Shown here piece after piece: positions 34,758 to 40,513 of a DNA stretch of 40,513 bases (within the stretch, counting starts at the first letter, position 1; the number at the start of each line of letters is the position of its first letter). Source of the stretch: Deltaproteobacteria bacterium (GTDB lineage: Bacteria; Myxococcota_A; UBA796; UBA2385). The notes beneath the pieces were generated by a model, which saw only the letters and a program-made list of their open reading frames with translations, was not told where the DNA came from and did no database searches. The DNA is taken from assembly GCA_016792625.1 (NCBI GenBank), contig JAEUKK010000026.1, forward strand, positions 1 to 40,513, in the 5' to 3' direction. The position numbers and the translations under genes were made by a program.

Positions 34758-36239
34758 GTGGCCTCGCTGACCGAAGGAGCCCCCCTGCGCACGCTCGCCT
34801 TCACCTTGGCCCTCTGTGCTGCGGCCCTCGGCCCGGCCCGCGCGGCCGCCGCACCCCCTGCCGCCGTCGAAGATGCGCTGGAGCAGGGCAAGGTCGCCGA
34901 GGCCCGGGCCGGGCTCGCCGACCACCTGCGCGCGCATGACGACGACGTCGAGGCCCATGAGCTGTGGATCGACCTCGCGGTCAGCCTCGGCGAGGCCGAC
35001 GTGGTCCGGCGCGCCTACGCCCAGCGCGCCCAGGCCCGCCCCGCCGATCCCGACGCCGCCTACCTCGCCGGTCGCGCCGAGCCCGCGCCCGAGGCGGCCC
35101 GCGCCGCCTACGAGGCGGCGATCAAGCTGGCCCCCGCCCACGCCCGCGCCTGGATGGGGGTCGGCGCGCTCGAGCGGGTGGCCCGCCGGCCGGGCGCCGC
35201 GGTGACCGCATTTGAGCGCGCGCTCAAGGCCGATCCTTCGTTGGTCGAGGCCTGGAATGGCCTGCGCAAGGCCTCCCTCGAGCTCGACGACATGCGCGGG
35301 GCCGAGGCGGTCAGCCGGCGCGCCTTGGCCGCGACCCCCGGCGACGAGGGCGCCTGGCTCGCGTTGGCCATGTTCGCCCCCACCGAGGCGCCGAAGCTGC
35401 TGGGCGAGGCGGTGGGCCGCTTCCCCGACGTCCCGCAGATCCACGTCGCCCACGCCCGGGCCCTCTTCGAAAACGGCCTCACCAAGGACGCCCTCGCCGC
35501 CTACGACAAGGTGCTCGACCGCTGGCCCGACCGCACCCTGCGGGCCGAGGCGGCGATGTTGGCCGAGATCCAGTCCGGGGCGCTGACCCTCGAGGGCGCC
35601 CAGCTCGCGCTCTCCCTGCGCGAGCGCCGCAAGGCCGACGCCGCGGGCGCCGAGGCCGCGCTGCGCGAGGCCGTGCGGGCCCACCCGCGCTCCGCCCAGC
35701 TCCACCACGCCTTTGGCAACCTGCTCGCCGGGTCGGGCCAAGCGGTCGCCGCCGAGGCCGAGCTGCGCCAAGCCCTCAGCCTCGACCCGCGCAGCCCCGA
35801 GCTCGGCAGCTCGTTGGGCATGCTGCTCCTCGGTCAGCGCCGCGCCGCCGAGGCCTTGCCCCTGTTGAGCGCCGCCGCCAGCGCGCGCCCCGAAGAGCTC
35901 GCCCTGAGCATCGCGACCGCGATGGCCGAGGCCGGCGCTGGCCAGCCCGGGGCCGCCCTCGCCCGCTTGGAGGCCGCCGAGCAGCGCCACCCCCGCGACC
36001 CCGGCCCCGCCTTGGCCCGCGCCCGCTTGCTGCTGGGCAGCCAGCGCGAGGGCGAGGCGGTGAAGGTGCTGCTGCTGGCCCTTGAGCGCCTGCCCGACCC
36101 CGAGCTGTTCCGGGCCTTGCTCATCGCCGCGCGCGCCGCGGGCCAGCAAGAGAACGCCGCGCTGGCGCTTGAGATGCTCGCCGAGGCCACCAGCGACCCC
36201 CGCTACACCGCCGGGGCCGCGCAGCTCCGCGCGCCCTGA
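34758..36239 (+). CDS. Exported TPR-repeat protein
   Basis: This is a protein of about 493 residues. It has a signal peptide (LRTLAFTLALCAAALGPARA) then a long array of tetratricopeptide repeats, for example AHARAWMGVGALERVARRPG, AAVTAFERALKADPSLVEAW and AEAELRQALSLDPRSPELGS, giving at least nine units. TPR arrays act as protein-binding scaffolds, here in the periplasm. The start is uncertain: GTG 34758 is used here, but a CTG at 34785 has better-placed gaaggag and would begin directly at the signal peptide. No partner is evident except the divergent PEGA gene. Confidence 0.85.
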   Translation: MASLTEGAPLRTLAFTLALCAAALGPARAAAAPPAAVEDALEQGKVAEARAGLADHLRAHDDDVEAHELWIDLAVSLGEADVVRRAYAQRAQARPADPDAAYLAGRAEPAPEAARAAYEAAIKLAPAHARAWMGVGALERVARRPGAAVTAFERALKADPSLVEAWNGLRKASLELDDMRGAEAVSRRALAATPGDEGAWLALAMFAPTEAPKLLGEAVGRFPDVPQIHVAHARALFENGLTKDALAAYDKVLDRWPDRTLRAEAAMLAEIQSGALTLEGAQLALSLRERRKADAAGAEAALREAVRAHPRSAQLHHAFGNLLAGSGQAVAAEAELRQALSLDPRSPELGSSLGMLLLGQRRAAEALPLLSAAASARPEELALSIATAMAEAGAGQPGAALARLEAAEQRHPRDPGPALARARLLLGSQREGEAVKVLLLALERLPDPELFRALLIAARAAGQQENAALALEMLAEATSDPRYTAGAAQLRAP

Positions 36240-36895
36240 GGGCCCCGGCGCCCGACCCCCAGCCGCGGGTGGCCCGGCCGCCCGGCCCAGGTTGGGGGGA
36301 GCAAAGGTCCGCGGGGCCGTTCTGTCTCCCCCATCTTTGCCAAGACCATGTCAAAAACCCGCCCAGCCTGCGGCCATGGCGGCGGCCGGGGCGGCGGCTC
36401 GGCCCTGGCACACGCGCGCGACTTGGCGCAAAGTGACGTGATTTCAAACAGATACAACAATCTGGCACCGAGAGACAGCATCGGCGCGCCGCCCCTGCCG
36501 CCCGCCCAGGCCCCCTGCAGCGCGTCATCCTCGCCGCGTGGCACACTCGGAACGTCTTGCCTGTCGTTCTTCTCAGAAGGTCCCCCAGCACGCTGTTCCC
36601 GATTGACGTGTCAACATTGCCCGCGTGAAACGTGACTGTTACCGTCGCGCTTGACCTTCGGGGGGGCATCCGCGACCGCAGCAGGACCAAGAAAACGACC
36701 CGTCAAGCCCAGACTTTCGCGAACCTCAGGCAAGAGGGCGCGCGCACCAGCCGGCCACCGCGCCGGTCGGGCGAGGGCTGACGCGGAGGCCCACCGGGCG
36801 CACCGGCGCGCTCAGGCCTCCCTCCCCTGCCGCTGTCGCCGCCGCGCTGGCTTTGCCAGCAGGCATCCACCACTCCCCATGGATGACGAGCGCCG
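36240..36895. other. 656-bp interval without a convincing gene
   Basis: Open frames on both strands lack coding-type third positions. I see an inverted repeat ggggga-g/c-tccccc at 36295-36332 behind the TPR gene, a less GC-rich stretch at about 36420-36480, and a near-palindrome ttgacgtgtcaa at 36603-36614. A promoter-like pair is at 36617-36645. The interval is unusually long and AT-richer than its surroundings, so an unrecognised small RNA or long leader for mepA is possible. Confidence 0.5.
36617..36645 (+). promoter_or_regulatory. Possible promoter upstream of mepA-like gene
   Basis: TTGCCC (36617-36622), 17 bases, then TACCGT (36640-36645). It lies 250 bases before the start codon, which would give a long leader. 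Confidence 0.25.
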
Positions 36896-37597
36896 ATGCG
36901 GAAGTTCCTGACTTGGGGCCTGGGCCTGTTGCTGGCGGCCGTCGCGCTGCCCGCCCACGCCCAGCCCGGCATGGGGCCCTGGCTCGACGAGGCCCTGCCC
37001 GCGGTTGAAGGTGAGCCCTTGCAGATGCTCAAGGCTTGCCCCGACCAGAGCCTGAGCGGCGGCGTGCAGCTCAAAGAGCGGCCTGAGCTCTACCGGGTGA
37101 TGTCGCCCGACGCGGCCTGGGGTCGCCCCGAGATGATCGAGCTGCTCACCCGCGCCGCCGAAGAGATGGCCTGGCTCAAGCCCGACGCCGATCCCATCGT
37201 CATCGGCGACATCAGCCGCCGCTGGGGCGGCCCGCTGGCCGGCCACAAGTCCCACCGCGGCGGCATTGACGTCGACGTTGGCCTGTACTGGGGCAACGGC
37301 GAGATGCTCAAGACCGGTTTTAAGTCCGGCCCGCCCCAAGAGCTCGATCTCGAGGCCAACTGGCTGCTCATCCGCTCGATGCTCGACACGGGCCTGGTCG
37401 AGCGCATCCTGCTCGATCAGCGCAACATCGACGCCATCAAGGCCTGGACGATCAAGAACGGTGAGCTGACCAAAGAAGAGGCCGAGGCCATCTTCCCCGC
37501 GCCGAGCAACCGCCGCTGGAACATGACCGGGGTGGTGCACCACACGGTCAACCACCGCGAGCACCTGCACGTCCGCATCTTCTGCGCCCGCACCTGA
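36896..37597 (+). CDS. mepA: MepA-type penicillin-insensitive murein endopeptidase
   Basis: This is a 233-residue protein with a signal peptide (1-22, ending AHA). The LAS-type zinc peptidase motifs are present: GHKSHRGGIDVDVGLYW with His 120 and Asp 127, and HREHLHVRIFC with His 223 and His 225. MepA cuts D-Ala-meso-DAP cross-links in the periplasmic murein. Two cysteines (48 and 230) could form a disulfide. Start ATG 36896 has only a weak ribosome site. The sequence between motifs differs from E. coli MepA, so the precise bond cleaved is inferred. It is convergent with the OmpA-like gene. Confidence 0.86.
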   Translation: MRKFLTWGLGLLLAAVALPAHAQPGMGPWLDEALPAVEGEPLQMLKACPDQSLSGGVQLKERPELYRVMSPDAAWGRPEMIELLTRAAEEMAWLKPDADPIVIGDISRRWGGPLAGHKSHRGGIDVDVGLYWGNGEMLKTGFKSGPPQELDLEANWLLIRSMLDTGLVERILLDQRNIDAIKAWTIKNGELTKEEAEAIFPAPSNRRWNMTGVVHHTVNHREHLHVRIFCART

Positions 37598-37621
37598 GCG
37601 CTTGGGCGCGGGGCGCGGGCC

Positions 37622-38800
37622 TCAGCCCGGCGCGCCGCCCCCGGCGAAGGCCGACCCGATCGACCGGAAGGTGTTGGCGGCCTGGGTGCCCACCGCGGCG
37701 CACTCCTTGGGGATCGACGCGGTCAGCTTGAGGTTGTGCTTGACCGCCTTGAGCAGCTTGGGCACCTCTTTGGCGCTCATCCCCGCGTCTTTGGCCATGC
37801 TGGGCACCTTTCCGGGGATGGCCTTGGCCTCGGCGATGATCGCCTGGGCCTGCTTGGGCACGCTGGCCAGCTTGGCGGTCGCGTCGGCCAGGGCCTTGAC
37901 CAGCCCGTTGACCGCGCTGACCCCCTGCCCGACCTTGGGGCTGGCCCCGGGCTTGGGGCTCAGGCGGGGCTTGCCGCCCTCGACCTTGAGCGTGAGGTTG
38001 CCCTTGGCCTCGGCCTTCAGCGCGCTCAGCGCGGCCGAGAGCGAGCCGCCCTCGGCGATGCCCATGACCGTGTAGAGCTCGGCTTCGGCGGCGGTGATGC
38101 CCTTGCGGGCGCCTTTTACGGTGTCGAGCAGGCCCTGGACCTTGGCAAAGAGGCTGTCGACGTCGCGCAGGCCGGTCGGCTGGATGCGCTCTTCGGCCCC
38201 CTCTGCCCCTGGGGCCGGGGCCTTGGTCGCCGAGGGTGTGCTGGCTGCGGTCGTTTTGGCGGTCGATCCGCCCTCGCTGGTCGAGACTGCGGCCGGTGGG
38301 CCGCCCGCGGTCGCGCCCGCGGCCCCATTGGGCGTGGCGCCGGTGGTCACGATGCCCATGCTGGCCAGCAGCGCGTCAATGTCGGGCTGCCCGCCGAGCA
38401 GCTTCTTGCGGGTGAACACGAAGTCGACCCGCCGCAGGTCTTCGGGGTTGCCGCCCACGCGCTGCTCGCCCACGCCCCGCACATGCACCCGCTCGACGGG
38501 AACGCCGGACTGGACGATCTTCTCCTGCACGACCAGGGCCCGCTGGTGGCTGAGCTCGAGGTTCGCGCCGGCCGCGCCGCTGGGGTCGGCGAAGCCGAGC
38601 AGCACGACCTCGAGGCGCTTGTCGGCGCTGAGCAGGGCGACGGCTTGGCGGATGCTCGCCTCGTCCTCGGCGCCGGAGAGCTCGGCTTTGCCGTAGACAA
38701 AGTGCACCGGCGGCGGGGCGACGGCGGGGGGCGCGGCGGCGGCGCCGGGCGCGAAGCCCAGGGCCAGGGCGAGCGCGGCCGCGCGGAGGGGGGCGTACAT
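37622..38800 (-). CDS. OmpA-like peptidoglycan-associated protein
   Basis: This is a 392-residue protein with signal peptide 1-22. Residues about 30-130 form an OmpA C-terminal domain: FVYGKAELSGAEDEASIRQ, then LLGFADPSGAAGANLELSHQ with Asp 72 and Arg 87, and LRRVDFVF with Arg 124, the residues that hold meso-DAP of peptidoglycan. A Thr/Ala/Gly linker follows (about 150-190). The second half is a Lys/Ala-rich helical region with PKPGASPKVGQG that I do not recognise. The domain order (OmpA first) is unusual. ATG 38800 has gaggt upstream. It is divergent from the hydrolase gene. Confidence 0.85.
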   Translation of the reverse strand: MYAPLRAAALALALGFAPGAAAAPPAVAPPPVHFVYGKAELSGAEDEASIRQAVALLSADKRLEVVLLGFADPSGAAGANLELSHQRALVVQEKIVQSGVPVERVHVRGVGEQRVGGNPEDLRRVDFVFTRKKLLGGQPDIDALLASMGIVTTGATPNGAAGATAGGPPAAVSTSEGGSTAKTTAASTPSATKAPAPGAEGAEERIQPTGLRDVDSLFAKVQGLLDTVKGARKGITAAEAELYTVMGIAEGGSLSAALSALKAEAKGNLTLKVEGGKPRLSPKPGASPKVGQGVSAVNGLVKALADATAKLASVPKQAQAIIAEAKAIPGKVPSMAKDAGMSAKEVPKLLKAVKHNLKLTASIPKECAAVGTQAANTFRSIGSAFAGGGAPG

Positions 38801-38923
38801 GGCGGGACCTCGGTCAGCGGGGGCGCCGCCGCGTATCTCCTGGCGCAACAGCAGACCGCGGGCCGGCCGCACATCGGCCGCTGCTTCGGGTACAACCCGC
38901 CCGCGCACCCTTTGGAGGTCCCG

Positions 38924-40072
38924 ATGCACCGCCTGCCCCTGCTCCGCCTGCTGCCCCTGACCCTGAGCTTCGCTGTGGCCTGCGGCGGCGTCGATGACGC
39001 CAGCGACGACGGGGCGGTCAAAGACGACGGCGCAGAGGGCGGGTCCGACACGACCGACGGCGGCGCGGACGCGACCGACGGCGGCACCGACACGACCGAC
39101 GGCGGCACCGATGGCACCGATGGCACCGACGGCACCGACGGCACCGACGGAGGCACCGACGCCACGGACGGGGGCACGGATGGCACGGATGGCGCGGATG
39201 GCACCGACGGGACGACCGACGGGGGCGCTGACGGCGCTGACGGCGCTGATGGCGCCGACGGAGGCTCGGACGGCGGCGCCGATGGGGTCGAGCCCCCGCC
39301 CGCCGACTACAGCGCCACTGGCGGCATTGGCGCGACGACGAGCAGCGACACTGAGCCGGTCGGCACCTGCGACATGGACTTCACTCGCTACACGCCCGAC
39401 GCGCCGATCGGCGCCCCGCTGGTCATCCTCGCGCATGGCTTCGGGCGCGGCCCCGCCCAAATGGACGGCTGGGCGGCCCACTGGGCGAGCTGGGGTTTTG
39501 AGGTCATCGTGCCGTCGCGCTGCCTGTCGACCTTCTCGGACCACGTGCAGAACGGCGAAGACCTCACCGCCCTGGCCGAGCGCCTGACCAGCGGGCCGGT
39601 CATCTACGCGGGGCACTCGGCGGGCGGCCTCTCAGCCCTGGTCGCGGCGGCCCAAGACGGCGACGCGGTGGGCCTCCTCGGCCTTGACCCGGTCAACGAC
39701 TTCTTGCTCTCGGGCAGCAGCTGGGCCGAGGACGTGACCGCGCCCGGCTGGGGCTTTGTCGGCGAGCCCGGCACCTGCAACAGCAGCGGCAACGGGGTCG
39801 ACATGTACGGCGCGGCCGGCGCCGAGCTGCTGCGCCTCAGCGAAGCCGACCATTGCGACTTCGAGAACGAGTCGGACTTCCTCTGCACCGGCTTCTGCAA
39901 CTACGCCAACACCACCTTCAGCGACGACGAACTCCGCGCCGAGATCAAGGGCCTGACCACCGCCGCCCTGCTCTCGCTCTCCGGACTGCCCTCTGACGCC
40001 GACGCCTGGCTGCGCCCCGGGGGCCTCTACTACGACGGCCTGCTCACCGACGGCGCGATCTCGGTGCCCTAA
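38924..40072 (+). CDS. Lipoprotein alpha/beta-hydrolase with TDG-repeat linker
   Basis: This is a 382-residue protein from ATG 38924 (ggagg upstream). Lipobox LSFAVAC predicts lipid anchoring at Cys 20. Residues 41-121 are a low-complexity Thr/Asp/Gly/Ala spacer. The hydrolase starts near 125: an oxyanion-loop HGFGRG (171-176), nucleophile GHSAGG (Ser 232), Asp 255 in LGLDPVND and His 310 in SEADHCDFEN form the likely triad, as in chlorophyllase/PET-hydrolase-like or lipase families. Six cysteines suggest disulfides. It would act as a surface esterase; substrate unknown. The acidic spacer probably extends the enzyme away from the membrane. Confidence 0.85.
   Translation: MHRLPLLRLLPLTLSFAVACGGVDDASDDGAVKDDGAEGGSDTTDGGADATDGGTDTTDGGTDGTDGTDGTDGTDGGTDATDGGTDGTDGADGTDGTTDGGADGADGADGADGGSDGGADGVEPPPADYSATGGIGATTSSDTEPVGTCDMDFTRYTPDAPIGAPLVILAHGFGRGPAQMDGWAAHWASWGFEVIVPSRCLSTFSDHVQNGEDLTALAERLTSGPVIYAGHSAGGLSALVAAAQDGDAVGLLGLDPVNDFLLSGSSWAEDVTAPGWGFVGEPGTCNSSGNGVDMYGAAGAELLRLSEADHCDFENESDFLCTGFCNYANTTFSDDELRAEIKGLTTAALLSLSGLPSDADAWLRPGGLYYDGLLTDGAISVP
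39044..39286 (+). repeat. Tandem TDG/ADG codon repeats in hydrolase linker
   Basis: About 240 bases consist of 9-base units such as ggcaccgac and ggcgctgac encoding Gly-Thr-Asp and Gly-Ala-Asp. Nearly identical neighbouring units (for example ggcaccgatggcaccgac) favour slippage that keeps the frame. Confidence 0.85.
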
Positions 40073-40089
40073 GGCCGGGTTTGGGCGGC

Positions 40090-40108
40090 CCCGGCGCGCA
40101 GCGCCGGG
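40090..40108 (+). terminator. Hairpin after hydrolase gene
   Basis: cccggcgc and gcgccggg form a perfect 8-bp stem with a gca loop, 18 bases after the stop. No T-tract follows. Confidence 0.4.
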
Positions 40109-40378
40109 CCGGGTGCGCCGGGGGTTCGCTGCGCTCCGTCGGCCTGCGGCCGACCCGCGCGCAGGCGCGCGGCCCCTCTGCCCCCTGCCGCAGGCGAGGC
40201 GGCGCTAGCCTCGGCTGCGCTTGATTGGGCTTGCGCTCTCTCGGTTTGGGCTTCGCCACTTGATGATTCCGCTGCGAAGTCACTCTGGCTTCGCCTGATT
40301 TCGCGCACGTTCGCGGCTCTTGGCCTCATCGACTGGACGCGGTCGTCCGCGCTGTCAACTGGCTGTTTTGCCATGGAT

Positions 40379-40513
40379 GCCGGGGGCCGCCGGCCCCCAG
40401 GCCCCCGGCCAAGGGGCCCGCGGGGCCCCTTGGATCCCCCGCCAAGGGGGGCCAGCGGGCAGGCTTCGCGCGGCGCATGGCAGCGCCGCGCGCCAGCCCG
40501 CAAAGGCCCCCCT
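40379..40513. repeat. 136-bp dispersed repeat, copy B (cut by window edge)
   Basis: It aligns with 3515-3650 from gccggggg to aggcccccct over 135 bases, direct orientation, with a perfect 29-base right end. The window stops exactly at this point, so the true end is unknown. Confidence 0.7.

Larger units (their letters stand above)
40073..40513. other. 441-bp gene-free right end with repeats
   Basis: No gene is seen. A hairpin (40090-40108) is followed by GC-rich palindromic sequence (about 40100-40180) like that at 106-240, then a distinct stretch at about 40230-40370, then the dispersed repeat copy B, cut by the window edge. A minus-strand open frame here encodes only Ala/Ser/Gln/Arg sequence. 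Confidence 0.55.

Noticed and set aside
36400..36560. Sigma54 promoters at the three TGGCAC sequences
   Set aside because: None has TTGC at the required spacing.

Overview
The window is very GC-rich with strong G/C at third codon positions. It reads as chromosomal sequence from a Myxococcota-type (former deltaproteobacterial) organism. Supporting signs are a matrixin protease with a MYXO-CTERM-like tail (Cys, hydrophobic helix, Arg cluster), a gene resembling the myxobacterial TIGR04552 family, many lipoproteins with acidic or Gly-rich low-complexity linkers, and the absence of mobile genes apart from repeats and one nuclease-family remnant. I cannot name the genus.

Layout. 1-4355 is accessory-looking: the tail of an unknown gene, an RTX-like Gly/Asp repeat protein whose reading frame carries an in-frame TAG, GC-rich repeats (an exact 33-bp inverted pair flanks the RTX locus, and one copy of a 136-bp dispersed element lies beyond it), and a C-terminal remnant of an Rpn/PD-(D/E)XK-type protein. 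4515-10124 encodes cell-envelope proteins: a lipoprotein, a thioredoxin-fold exported protein coupled to an outer-membrane-like protein whose start is broken by two TGA codons, a beta-propeller lipoprotein and a Cys-rich exported protein. 10367-16095 holds housekeeping genes: a rhomboid protease, a DUF309 protein, a Suv3-like helicase with a CoA-pyrophosphatase-type NUDIX enzyme, and a MutT-like NUDIX enzyme coupled to a hypothetical protein. 16329-20905 (minus) is a response regulator, sensor kinase, ArsC/Spx-like protein and Hsp33 series, followed by the matrixin. 21134-24329 holds a two-domain lipoprotein and recN.

24416-31008 (minus) is a compact set: membrane protein, mfd, a Tat-exported small subunit and a GMC oxidoreductase with a ferredoxin-like four-cysteine motif. 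31157-33290 has a RelA/SpoT-reminiscent TIGR04552-type gene, then a Fur-box-controlled bfd-bfr iron-storage pair. 33357-40072 returns to envelope functions: a PEGA-domain protein, a TPR protein, a MepA-type murein endopeptidase, an OmpA-like protein and a lipoprotein alpha/beta-hydrolase with a TDG-repeat linker. The window ends inside a second copy of the 136-bp repeat.

The most coherent themes are redox and stress control (two-component system with Spx-like protein and Hsp33; iron storage; thioredoxin-like protein) and envelope building. I see no CRISPR array, rRNA, tRNA, phage or complete insertion sequence. I do not see a clear new multi-gene defence or biosynthetic system. The best candidates for novelty are the amber-split RTX locus with its inverted repeats, the two-TGA envelope gene, and the GMC/Tat pair cotranscribed with mfd.
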